From positions 1 through 56,289 of the forward strand of contig LADN01000093.1 in the NCBI GenBank assembly GCA_000961585.1: a stretch of DNA of 56,289 nucleotides. Reading direction: 5' to 3'. Position numbers and translations under genes: made by a program. The stretch's first letter is position 1; each line of letters opens with the position of its first letter. This DNA comes from Peptococcaceae bacterium BRH_c4a. Its GTDB lineage: Bacteria; Bacillota; Desulfotomaculia; Desulfotomaculales; Desulfocucumaceae. Of the stretch, positions 1-7,526 are shown piece after piece. The notes beneath the pieces are model-generated. The model saw only the letters and a program-made list of their open reading frames with translations. It was not told where the DNA came from and ran no database searches.

Positions 1-226
1 TATTCGGCAAGGAGACTGCCGTTTCCTGCATATTCTTTGATGATGTTCAGACCGTCATAAAGGCAGCTGGTCTCTTCGGTGCGCAGAAGGGACAGGCCTC
101 GAAGCCTCCCGTCAGGTTTATAAATCAAACATTTTTTATCCGGTTTGGCCTCGATAATTGTTTAGACGGGGATGCGGTGTTATTACACGCCAACCTGCTG
201 GCATTTATCCACCCCAGCAGCCAGAA
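1..226. repeat. 226-bp direct repeat, copy 1 (touches left edge)
   Basis: Bases 1-226 are identical to 4694-4919 in the same orientation, and the match may continue past the left edge. On the minus strand each copy carries the same open tail of a protein that reads up to an acyl-CoA ligase start in copy 2. The match ends abruptly at 226, where an A-run begins. Bases 227-398 hold no recognisable gene: only a 30-codon plus-strand reading frame of uncertain worth and the end of the downstream ORF. The repeat could be a tandem or segmental duplication, recombination between ligase loci, or an assembly artefact. Confidence 0.93.
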
Positions 227-398
227 AAAAATGATTTTCGAGGCCCCCCTGCCTGATCAGCTTCAGTTTGTTTTGGATAAAGTGAAGTGCCGGCTGGGGA
301 AAGGGGACACACCTCTCTAATGTGACTGCCTCCGGGGGTTAGAGGAATGTCCCCGACGCATAGGCGGCGGGAGCCGGAATCCAGAATAAGTAAGTCAA

Positions 399-743
399 TT
401 ACTCTCCTATCAGAAACTGCACCAGTCTTTGTTTCTGACACTTACCACTGGGGGTCTTCGGAATCTCCGGCACAAGATGGTAACGTCGGGGGAATTCAGT
501 GGCATCTAACTGACCGGAACTTTCGACAAAATGCTTTATTATTCCCGGGGTTAACCCTGAGTCAGACGGAACTATAAAAGCCGCCAGATCATAATTGCCG
601 CCGGTATCGGGCAAAAACAGGGCAACCACCTCATCTACGCCGGGATGCCGGTAAATGGCCTCCTCCACCTTGCGTATGAGGAACTGGCCCGAACCAGTAG
701 CTTCATCGGGAATATAACCCAGAGGTCTATCCTGATCATTCAT
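399..743 (-). CDS. Truncated acyl-CoA ligase: isolated AMP-binding C-terminal domain
   Basis: This 114-aa ORF matches only the C-terminal lid domain of ANL-superfamily acyl-CoA/acyl-AMP ligases. It has the EAIYRHPGVDEVVALFLPD region and, near its end, IPKTPSGKCQKQRL with the conserved adenylation lysine. The whole N-terminal domain (about 400 residues with the P-loop-like TSGTTG motif) is missing, so it cannot adenylate alone. The start at 743 follows GGAGGTG, while the longer frame to 779 has no better site. It lies 50 bp downstream of the 3-hydroxyacyl-CoA dehydrogenase gene and ends near repeat copy 1. It is probably a gene remnant, possibly still translated. Confidence 0.7.
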   Translation of the reverse strand: MNDQDRPLGYIPDEATGSGQFLIRKVEEAIYRHPGVDEVVALFLPDTGGNYDLAAFIVPSDSGLTPGIIKHFVESSGQLDATEFPRRYHLVPEIPKTPSGKCQKQRLVQFLIGE

Positions 744-793
744 GCCATTCCCACCTCCGTAATCAGCTGAACAGCCCATTCATTTTATTATAA

Positions 794-1654
794 TTATTTG
801 GCCTCACTGTAATCGTAAAAACCTCTTCCGGTCTTTCTGCCCAGGTGCCCGGCCCGAACCAGCTTTCGCAGCAGGGGGCACGGCCTGTATTTGGAGTCCC
901 CGGTTTCATTATACAGTGTTTCCACGACCATTAAAAGAGTGTCCAGGCCCACCAGATCAGATAATGCCAGAGGTCCTATGGGATGGTTGGCTCCCAGCAT
1001 CATTCCCTTGTCTATATCGGCAGCCGAGGCCACACCCTCCATCAGCACAAACATTGCCTCATTCAGCATGGGAACCAGTATTCGGTTGACGGCAAAAAGC
1101 GGCGCCTCGTTTACCATTATGGATTGCTTGCCGAATTTTTCCACCAGGTCGGTGGCTGCCAAAAGGGTATCGCCGTCTGTCTCGGCCCCCTTGATCAGCT
1201 CCACCAGCTTCATCACCGGAACGGGGTTAAAGAAGTGCATTCCGATGAACCTGTTGGCCCTTTTGGTCACCGCCGCCATTTCGGTAATGGAAAGCCCGGA
1301 GGTATTGGACGCGAATATCACTTCCGGGGGACATACACTGTCCATCTCTATATATATTTTCTTCTTGAGTTCCATCTGCTCCACGGCGGCCTCGATAACG
1401 ATATCGCAGCGGGCCAGATCCCCGATGTCGGTGGTGCCGGTCAGCCTTCTCAGGATACTGTCGCCATCTTCCCTGGTCATACGGTTTTTTTGCACATCCC
1501 GGTCAATGTTTTTTCTGATTACACCAAGACCCCGGGACACGAAGGAGTCGCTGATATCCCTCATGATCACGCTATATCCGGCCCTGGCCGCCACTTGGGC
1601 TATGCCCGATCCCATTATCCCGGCCCCTATTACACCTACGGTGGAAATCACCAT
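794..1654 (-). CDS. hbd: 3-hydroxyacyl-CoA (3-hydroxybutyryl-CoA) dehydrogenase
   Basis: This 286-aa enzyme interconverts 3-hydroxyacyl-CoA and 3-oxoacyl-CoA with NAD(P) in the cytoplasm. The Rossmann motif [14 protein letters not shown] is at residues 7-20. The catalytic region [18 protein letters not shown] places the active-site His at about 140, with the SNTS serine/asparagine at 116-119. The C-terminal helical domain ends in KTGRGFYDY. Length is normal for the short bacterial form. GAGGAGG precedes the ATG. It lies 79 bp downstream of the thiolase, so the pair can perform two consecutive beta-oxidation steps or the reverse butyrate route. The 79-bp gap contains a heptamer array. Confidence 0.95.
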   Translation of the reverse strand: MVISTVGVIGAGIMGSGIAQVAARAGYSVIMRDISDSFVSRGLGVIRKNIDRDVQKNRMTREDGDSILRRLTGTTDIGDLARCDIVIEAAVEQMELKKKIYIEMDSVCPPEVIFASNTSGLSITEMAAVTKRANRFIGMHFFNPVPVMKLVELIKGAETDGDTLLAATDLVEKFGKQSIMVNEAPLFAVNRILVPMLNEAMFVLMEGVASAADIDKGMMLGANHPIGPLALSDLVGLDTLLMVVETLYNETGDSKYRPCPLLRKLVRAGHLGRKTGRGFYDYSEAK

Positions 1655-1689
1655 ATCTTCCCCTCCTCTTTGTTAGGAATGCCTTCCAC

Positions 1690-1711
1690 ATTCTGAATTC
1701 TGAATTCTGAC
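1690..1711. repeat. Short heptamer array (CTGAATT)n
   Basis: Three consecutive 7-bp units of the form ATTCTGA lie between the thiolase and dehydrogenase genes. The same unit recurs at about 7343, 7479, 10432 and 47217. Confidence 0.8.
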
Positions 1712-1733
1712 CCCCAAAGACTATCCCTTAAGC

Positions 1734-2918
1734 TTATTCCTTCTCTCTTTCAAAAACCATAGCCATGCCCATTCCGCCTCCCACACACATGGATGCCACA
1801 CCCCAGCGCAGGTTTCTGCGCTTCATTTCGTGCAAGAGGCTGATGGAAATCCTCGCTCCGGTGCAGCCCACCGGATGACCCAGCCCAACGCCGCTTCCGT
1901 TTACGTTGGTAATGTCCCTGTTCAGTTCCAGAAGCTTTTCGCAGGCCAGATACTGGGCGGCAAAGGCCTCGTTCAACTCGAAGAGCTCAATCTCGGCCAG
2001 GCCTTTTCCCGCCCTCTCCAGGGCTTTCCTGATGGCTGGAACCGGGCCGTAACCCATCAGGTCGGGCTCCACTCCGGCCCGGGCAAAGCTGACAATGCGG
2101 CCCAGGGGCTTGATACCTATTTCCCTGGCCCTTTTGGCCGTCATCAGCACCACGGCCGAGGCGCCGTCGTTAAGTCCGGAGGAGTTGCCCGCAGTAACCG
2201 TTCCATCCTTGCGGAAGGTGGGCTTAAGCCTGGCCAGCTTTTCCAGGGATATATCCCGCCGGGGGTGCTCATCGGTATCCACCATTACCGGATCGCCCTT
2301 TCTATTGGGCACAGGGATGGGCAGTATTTCTTCCCTGAATTTTCCCGCATCTATGGCCATGACGGCGTTCCGGTGGCTCCTGACAGCTATTTCGTCCTGT
2401 TCCTCCCGGGAAATGCCGTACTTGTCGGCCAGCCTCTCGGCCGTTTCACCCATCATTATTTTATATATGGGGTCTGTCAGCATTTCCCACAGGGAATCGG
2501 TCATCTGCCCGTGCTGAAGTCTCTGGCCCCAGCGGGCGTTTTTCAGGGTATAGGGAACATTGCTCATGGACTCTGCGCCCCCGGCAATGACTATCTCGGA
2601 GTCTCCTGTGGCTATCTGCTGGTAGCCGCTTACCATGGCCTGCATTCCTGATGAACACTGGCGCTGTATGGTCATGCCGGTGACTTCCTTGGGCAGCCCT
2701 GCCAGAAGAGCCGCCGTGCGGCCCAGGTTGGGCTCTGCTGTGTTCTGGCCGCAGCAGCCCATGATTACTTCTTCAACCTGAGATCCCTCAATACCGGACC
2801 TGACAATTGCCTCTTTAATCACCGGCACCAGTATCTGATTGCACAGCAGGTCTTTAAACACCCCGCCAAAGTCTCCTATGGGGCTCCTTACGCCCGATGC
2901 AATTACGATTTCATCCAT
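1734..2918 (-). CDS. Thiolase (acetyl-CoA C-acyltransferase)
   Basis: This 394-aa biosynthetic/degradative thiolase condenses or cleaves acyl-CoA with CoA. The nucleophilic Cys88 sits in [11 protein letters not shown]. The catalytic His is in [12 protein letters not shown] (about 348) and the second Cys in [10 protein letters not shown] (about 378). Length fits family I thiolases. It starts an operon with the downstream dehydrogenase: a strong hairpin terminator (3000-3033) isolates it from the upstream ligase, and a 9-bp-arm inverted repeat lies just before the start. Chain-length preference cannot be read from sequence. GGGGGAG precedes the ATG. Confidence 0.95.
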   Translation of the reverse strand: MDEIVIASGVRSPIGDFGGVFKDLLCNQILVPVIKEAIVRSGIEGSQVEEVIMGCCGQNTAEPNLGRTAALLAGLPKEVTGMTIQRQCSSGMQAMVSGYQQIATGDSEIVIAGGAESMSNVPYTLKNARWGQRLQHGQMTDSLWEMLTDPIYKIMMGETAERLADKYGISREEQDEIAVRSHRNAVMAIDAGKFREEILPIPVPNRKGDPVMVDTDEHPRRDISLEKLARLKPTFRKDGTVTAGNSSGLNDGASAVVLMTAKRAREIGIKPLGRIVSFARAGVEPDLMGYGPVPAIRKALERAGKGLAEIELFELNEAFAAQYLACEKLLELNRDITNVNGSGVGLGHPVGCTGARISISLLHEMKRRNLRWGVASMCVGGGMGMAMVFEREKE

Positions 2919-2947
2919 ATGAAAAATACTCCCCCTGAAATTTCAGT

Positions 2948-2982
2948 TTTTGTTCAACAAAATTCTATTTTACTGAACAAAA
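2948..2982. promoter_or_regulatory. Inverted repeat TTTTGTTCA-N17-TGAACAAAA, candidate operator
   Basis: Perfect 9-bp arms (2948-2956 and 2974-2982) lie 30-64 bp upstream of the thiolase start, between it and the terminator of the preceding gene. The placement suits a repressor or activator site for the thiolase-dehydrogenase pair. No regulator gene is adjacent, so the partner is unknown. Confidence 0.5.
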
Positions 2983-2999
2983 GTCCTTTAAAATAATCG

Positions 3000-3033
3000 A
3001 AAAAAATGAGAACCAATTCGGTTCTCATTTTCC
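3000..3033 (-). terminator. Intrinsic terminator of the acyl-CoA ligase
   Basis: A hairpin with stem AAAATGAGAACC / GGTTCTCATTTT and loop AATTC is followed on the minus strand by a run of T. It lies 25 bp after the ligase stop codon. The A/T flanks may let it work in both directions. Confidence 0.85.
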
Positions 3034-3058
3034 ATTATCTGGGATGACCAACAAAAAC

Positions 3059-4663
3059 CTACAGATACTTTTGCCGCAATTCCTTTTTATTGAATTTACC
3101 AACGCTGGTTTTTGGAATTTCTTCAATAAATAGCACCCTGTCCGGCATCATCCATTTGGCCACCTTGCCGTCCAGGAAGTTCAGTATATCCTCTTCCCCG
3201 AGGCTTTCCCTGAATTCCGGCCTGGGCACCACACAGGCCATGGGACGTTCATCCCATTTTTCATGCGGCATGGCGATAACAGCGGCCTCGGCCACCCCCG
3301 GGTGCGCCATGATGGTATTTTCCAGGTCTACCGAAGATATCCATTCTCCGCCGCTCTTAATCAAGTCCTTGGTGCGGTCGCATATGGCAATATAGCCCTC
3401 ATCATCAATGGTGGCTATGTCATTGGTGTGTAGCCAGCCGCCCTTCATGCACTCAGCGCTTTTCTGCGGATTTTTGTAGTATTCCCCTGCTATCCAGGGA
3501 CCCCTTACGATAAGCTCACCCATGATTTTGCCGTCATGGGGAAGATCCTCACCGTTCTCTCCTATAATCTTGATTTCCAATCCAGGCGCCACCAAGCCCT
3601 GTTTGACCCGGACACGGTACTGTTCTTCAACAGTCCACTGGTCCATATAGGACTTTGTCCTGGAAAGGGTCACCAGGGGCGTGGTCTCGGTCATACCGTA
3701 AGCATGGAGAATGGGTATTCCCAGCTTTTCATCGAATGCTTTCATCAGAGACAGCGGAACGGCCGACCCGCCGCAGATAAAGCTCTTGACGCTGCTGAAG
3801 TCATAGGCCTGCTTCTCAAAAACCTCCAAAATACCCATCCAAATGGTGGGAACTCCGGCGGTTACCGTCACTTTTTCATCCTGTATCAACTGACAGAGTA
3901 TTTTGGGGTCGGGGCGGGCTCCCGGAAATACCTGCTTTGCCCCGATCCAGGCCGCCGTATAGGGCATTCCCCAGGCGTTGGCGTGGAACATGGGCACCAC
4001 CGCCATGACGGTGTCCCTTTCACTGAGCCCCATCATATCAGCGGATAAACAGGAAAAGCAGTGCAGAAAAATGCCCCGGTGGGTGTAAGCCACACCCTTT
4101 GGCTCTCCGGTGGTGGCGGTGGTGTAACACATGGCGGCGGTGGACCATTCATCCAGGTCGGACGGAAAATTATACTGTGGCGAGGCCTCGGCCAGCATTT
4201 GTTCGTAGGAGTAAACCGGACTCAAAGAAGTGTCGGGCAGTTCCTGCGAGTCAGTCATGATCACGAAGCCCTTGACGGTTTTTAATTTATCCTTAACCGC
4301 CTCCAGAAGGGGTAAAAGATCCCGGTCCACGAAAATAATGGTGTCTTCGGCGTGGTTTATAATATAGATCAGCTGATCCTGGAAAAGCCTCAGGTTAAGG
4401 GTATGCAGCACGGCCCCCAGGCAGGGGATGGCGAAATACAGCTCCAGATGCCGGTGAGTGTTCCAGGCCAGGGTGGCCACCCTGGCTCCCCTATTAACAC
4501 CCAGATCCTCCAGAACATTGGCCAACCTGCAAACCCGTTCGTAAAACCGGCCATAGTCATACCTGAAGGTTCCGGAATAATCCCTGCTAACCAATTCTTT
4601 TTTGGAATAAAGCATTTTAGCCCTTTCCAGAATGCTTTTCAATGTCAGTGGATAATTCATCAT
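3059..4663 (-). CDS. Fatty acyl-CoA ligase (AMP-forming)
   Basis: This 534-aa ANL-superfamily ligase activates a carboxylic acid to its CoA thioester through an acyl-adenylate. The AMP-binding loop is YTTATTGEPKG (about 180). HAYGMTETTPL, the hinge region ATIDDEGYIAICDRTKDLIK and the C-terminal IPKTSVGKFNKK with the catalytic Lys are all present. Overall it resembles medium/long-chain fatty-acid ligases of syntrophic and sulfate-reducing Clostridia. The ATGATG start overlaps the TGA of an upstream reading frame (ATGA), and AGAGGTG precedes it. The substrate is inferred only from the neighbouring thiolase and dehydrogenase. Confidence 0.93.
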   Translation of the reverse strand: MMNYPLTLKSILERAKMLYSKKELVSRDYSGTFRYDYGRFYERVCRLANVLEDLGVNRGARVATLAWNTHRHLELYFAIPCLGAVLHTLNLRLFQDQLIYIINHAEDTIIFVDRDLLPLLEAVKDKLKTVKGFVIMTDSQELPDTSLSPVYSYEQMLAEASPQYNFPSDLDEWSTAAMCYTTATTGEPKGVAYTHRGIFLHCFSCLSADMMGLSERDTVMAVVPMFHANAWGMPYTAAWIGAKQVFPGARPDPKILCQLIQDEKVTVTAGVPTIWMGILEVFEKQAYDFSSVKSFICGGSAVPLSLMKAFDEKLGIPILHAYGMTETTPLVTLSRTKSYMDQWTVEEQYRVRVKQGLVAPGLEIKIIGENGEDLPHDGKIMGELIVRGPWIAGEYYKNPQKSAECMKGGWLHTNDIATIDDEGYIAICDRTKDLIKSGGEWISSVDLENTIMAHPGVAEAAVIAMPHEKWDERPMACVVPRPEFRESLGEEDILNFLDGKVAKWMMPDRVLFIEEIPKTSVGKFNKKELRQKYL

Positions 4664-4854
4664 AAAAACACACCTCTTCTATCACTCATATGGTATTCGG
4701 CAAGGAGACTGCCGTTTCCTGCATATTCTTTGATGATGTTCAGACCGTCATAAAGGCAGCTGGTCTCTTCGGTGCGCAGAAGGGACAGGCCTCGAAGCCT
4801 CCCGTCAGGTTTATAAATCAAACATTTTTTATCCGGTTTGGCCTCGATAATTGT
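4660..4854 (-). pseudogene. Unidentified truncated gene tail upstream of the ligase
   Basis: A 64-codon frame without a credible start runs into the ligase ATG by an ATGA overlap. It reads ...IYKPDGRLRGLSLL...DGLNIIKEYAG... and then stops. Its residue composition looks protein-like, whereas the opposite strand is phenylalanine-rich as expected of an antisense frame. Most of it is inside the 226-bp repeat, so copy 1 carries the same tail. I do not recognise the family. It is probably the broken end of a gene formerly coupled to a ligase. Confidence 0.45.
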
Positions 4855-4919
4855 TTAGACGGGGATGCGGTGTTATTACACGCCAACCTGCTGGCATTTA
4901 TCCACCCCAGCAGCCAGAA
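4694..4919. repeat. 226-bp direct repeat, copy 2
   Basis: Identical to bases 1-226. This copy lies immediately upstream of the ligase gene, and its other border at 4919/4920 leads into about 100 bp of sequence without features before the DUF441 gene. Together with the truncated tail it fills the 356-bp gap between genes. The two copies are 4,693 bp apart, so the interval contains ligase, thiolase, dehydrogenase and ligase fragment. Confidence 0.95.
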
Positions 4920-5019
4920 TAGTGAAGCCTGCTTTAATAGCGACCCAGAAGCTAAACTTTTAGCAAGGATACCAGTTCATCATTCTGACATATAATGCGC
5001 ATGGGTTATAACAGCTTTG

Positions 5020-5457
5020 CTATTTTCTGCGGTAAAATATTTCTAAATAGAGTGCCGCTATCCCGGCCGCCATTAGCGGCCCCACCGGCACACCGCGAAA
5101 GAACACTATGCCGAAAATCGATCCTATGACCAGCCCGAATATAATCTCCGGCCTTACACCCAGAAGCTTCAGCCCCTCGCCGTTCATATGGGTGGCCACC
5201 GCCCCCCCCACTATGGCCATTATTCCGGGGAGGGAGGTTATATTGTAAATCAGGTCCTTTTCAGTGACTGATCCCTGGGCAATGGGCACCAGTATGGACA
5301 GCAGCAGGAAAAGAAGGCCCACCTCCAGTCCCCGCCTCTCCAAAAGGGGAAAAATGAAGTGCAGCCTGGAGAACCTCAGTATCAGCAGCACACAGGCGGC
5401 AATGGCTATCAGGTTGGATTGGGCGATAATCCCCACCAGAAGAAGCGACACCAGCAT
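5020..5457 (-). CDS. DUF441/UPF0756 family small membrane protein
   Basis: This 145-aa, very hydrophobic protein has four or five predicted membrane segments, for example residues 1-25, 42-62 and 102-138. It matches the DUF441 (YtwI/YeaL) pattern: a hydrophobic N-terminus, LERRGLEVGLLFLLLSILVPIA, and a C-terminal segment with GPLMAAGIAALYLEIFYRRK. The function is unknown in the family. It follows comA in the same direction with about 95 bp between, so co-transcription is possible. The ATG start has only a weak ribosome site. Confidence 0.85.
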   Translation of the reverse strand: MLVSLLLVGIIAQSNLIAIAACVLLILRFSRLHFIFPLLERRGLEVGLLFLLLSILVPIAQGSVTEKDLIYNITSLPGIMAIVGGAVATHMNGEGLKLLGVRPEIIFGLVIGSIFGIVFFRGVPVGPLMAAGIAALYLEIFYRRK

Positions 5458-5551
5458 GGTTACCCCGGCACAAAAAATCCCCCTCCCAGCTTTACCAGTT
5501 CCTGGGGATATTTATATGTGGACGGGCCTTTTTATATTACCTATGAATAGT

Positions 5552-6352
5552 TTACAGCGTTATCCTCAGGGAGTCCGACCGCAGACCCACCCTCAGGGCC
5601 TCCAGTGCCAGAACCTCATGGGTGGGGATGTTGCCCAGATTGACATTGGGGCCGAACCTGGTGATCAGCTCCAGTTGCTGGTTTTTGTTGGGGGCCTCCC
5701 ACATTATTATACGGGGATCCTCAATTTGCTCTAAAAGATCTTCCAGATCATCCTTTATAAAGTTGCCGTTCGCATCGTATAGCCCCACATTTGTTCCCGA
5801 TTCCCGCCCCTCCAGAATGACCCTGTAAGCCCCGTTTTTCAGATCCGACTTAATCTGCCCGGCAAACTCCAAAACAGGAGTTTGGTCATTCTCATCCTTC
5901 TTGCCCACCTCCGTTAAAACTTTAAATCCCATGTCAGTGGCACTGGCAATGGCTTTTTTTCTCAATTCTTTGTCCAGGGTGATGGTGCCGTCCGAAACCT
6001 CAATGCAGGTGAACCCGATGTTTTTAGACATGTACAGAAAATCCTCCAGCCTATCCTGCAGCAGGGCCACCTCCAGGAAGGTTCCGCCGGGGTATATTTC
6101 TATGCCATGGGATCTGGCCAGCTCGATTTTTTCCAGAAGTACGTTATTATTGTATAAAGCCGAGGTTCCGAAAGCCAGTTTGACAAAATCGATGTACTCA
6201 CCGGCAATACCCAGTAAGTCCCTGGTTTCCGTATAGCCCATACCCTTGTCAATAATCATAGTGAGACCCTGGTTTCTGGGCTTGGAGTTCCTCCCTCCCA
6301 ACGGAAATTTCACCACTTCCTTCCATTTAGTTCCGTACTCAAAATGAGTCAT
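5552..6352 (-). CDS. comA: Phosphosulfolactate synthase
   Basis: The 266-aa protein matches the ComA/YitD family, which adds sulfite to phosphoenolpyruvate to give (R)-phosphosulfolactate. Diagnostic stretches are KPRNQGLTMIIDKGMG, DFVKLAFGTSAL, GGTFLEVALLQ, GFTCIEVSDGTI and VILEGRESG with a TIM-barrel layout. The frame is open to 6421, but AAAGGAG lies 7 bp before the ATG at 6352, which I take as start. In methanogens the family makes coenzyme M; in Bacillus relatives it serves sulfolactate formation. No comB, comC or sulfolactate genes are adjacent. A terminator separates it from the gene upstream. Confidence 0.92.
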   Translation of the reverse strand: MTHFEYGTKWKEVVKFPLGGRNSKPRNQGLTMIIDKGMGYTETRDLLGIAGEYIDFVKLAFGTSALYNNNVLLEKIELARSHGIEIYPGGTFLEVALLQDRLEDFLYMSKNIGFTCIEVSDGTITLDKELRKKAIASATDMGFKVLTEVGKKDENDQTPVLEFAGQIKSDLKNGAYRVILEGRESGTNVGLYDANGNFIKDDLEDLLEQIEDPRIIMWEAPNKNQQLELITRFGPNVNLGNIPTHEVLALEALRVGLRSDSLRITL

Positions 6353-6454
6353 AAGAATTCTCCTTTCGGTTCCCTTTAGCTGGGAACCCTCCAGAATTAC
6401 CATGTGTTTAAAGGTATTCACAGAATAAGTAATTGGTTACCCTTCTCTGACAAA

Positions 6455-6477
6455 GAAAAAACCAGCTATAAGCTGGT
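6455..6477 (-). terminator. Intrinsic terminator of the activase gene
   Basis: Stem ACCAGC / GCTGGT with a 5-base loop is followed on the minus strand by six T. It lies 30 bp after the activase stop and before comA, so comA must have its own promoter. Confidence 0.85.
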
Positions 6478-6506
6478 ATAAATTGTCTTAGTATACTAAC
6501 TCATCA

Positions 6507-7289
6507 TTAGCCTAACCCCGGGGCAGCCTTTCCGGCCATAAGAGCCGCCCCCAGTGCGCCGGCAAGCTGTGCTTCGGGAGGAACCACCAGGCTCCGGCCT
6601 AACCTTTCCTCCAGTGCCCTGACCAGGCCGATATTTTTGGAGACGCCTCCGGTCATGACCACCTGGGGCGTTATCTTCACCCGAGCGGCCATGCCGGCAA
6701 TTCTGGAAGCCATGGCATGATGTATGCCGGCAATAATTTCCTCCTTTGATGCACCCGAGGCAATCCTGGATATAACCTCGGACTCGGCAAAGACGGTGCA
6801 CATACTGCTGATCTCGACACTGGTTCCGGCCTTAAGTGACAGCCCGCCGAAATCCTCCAAATCCACTTCCAGGGCAGTGGCCATGACCTCCAGGAAACGC
6901 CCTGTTCCGGCCGCGCACTTGTCATTCATGACAAAGTCCAGCACCTTGCCCTCCGGGCTAACCGAAATGGCTTTACAGTCCTGCCCCCCCACATCAATCA
7001 CAGTGGCCGCCCCGGACACCAGAAAACTGGCCCCCAGAGCGTGGCAGGTAATCTCTGTAAACTGCTGCCCGGCCTCTCTGACCAATGCCCTGCCGTAGCC
7101 GGTGGAAACTATGCCTGAGATTTCTTCAGTGTCTATCCCGCACCGGCTGCTGGCCTCTTCCAAAACTTCAGTGGCCGCCCGGGAACTGTTATAGCCCCTT
7201 TGGGCCACCACCCAGGACACTATTTTCTCATCCTTTAATATCACACATTTTGCCGTTATCGACCCTATGTCAACCCCCGCAAAATACAC
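6507..7289 (-). CDS. CoA-substrate-specific enzyme activase (BadF/HgdC family ATPase)
   Basis: This 260-aa ATPase belongs to the family that hydrolyses ATP to drive low-potential electron transfer to 2-hydroxyacyl-CoA dehydratases or benzoyl-CoA reductases. Seen are GVDIGSITAKCVILKD (phosphate 1 loop), VIDVGGQDCKAI (phosphate 2) and the two [4Fe-4S] ligand cysteines at 125 (NDKCAAGTGRF) and 164 (SSMCTVFAESEV). The adenosine region TGGVSKN follows. The usual partner dehydratase subunits are not adjacent, so the enzyme it activates must be encoded elsewhere or the protein belongs to the stand-alone members. Confidence 0.93.
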   Translation of the reverse strand: MYFAGVDIGSITAKCVILKDEKIVSWVVAQRGYNSSRAATEVLEEASSRCGIDTEEISGIVSTGYGRALVREAGQQFTEITCHALGASFLVSGAATVIDVGGQDCKAISVSPEGKVLDFVMNDKCAAGTGRFLEVMATALEVDLEDFGGLSLKAGTSVEISSMCTVFAESEVISRIASGASKEEIIAGIHHAMASRIAGMAARVKITPQVVMTGGVSKNIGLVRALEERLGRSLVVPPEAQLAGALGAALMAGKAAPGLG

Positions 7290-7336
7290 CCGGCAGCCTC
7301 CTAATTCGAAATACTCATGCTGAAAACCTTATTCTG

Positions 7337-7505
7337 TCGGAATCCAGAATCCAGAATTCAGAATCCAGAATGTATTGCTTACAGGCAAATAAAATCTACT
7401 TTTTTCATTCTCTGGCTGGCGGCATTGGCAACTACATGAAATAGCCATTCTTCGAGTTGCTGCGTTAGCGGCATGTAATTCTGGATTCTGAATTCTGGAT
7501 TCTGA
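7337..7505. repeat. ~170-bp intergenic element bounded by inverted heptamer arms
   Basis: The gap between activase and phosphorylase starts with GGAATCCAGAATCCAG-type heptamers (7339-7373) and ends with their reverse complement (7478-7505). About 27 bp match perfectly. The ~105-bp interior codes for nothing recognisable. Arms plus interior could fold into one long hairpin, as a MITE or a structured RNA would. No terminal duplication was identified. Confidence 0.75.
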
Positions 7506-7526
7506 CCCTGATTTCCTTCCCATAAG

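Noticed and set aside
4690-4995. 101-codon plus-strand ORF across repeat copy 2
   Set aside because: Phenylalanine- and leucine-rich as expected for the antisense of a lysine/glutamate-rich frame; the minus-strand reading runs into the ligase start with an ATGA overlap.
7329-7523. 64-codon minus-strand ORF between activase and glgP
   Set aside because: Made largely of translated heptamer repeats; no ribosome site.
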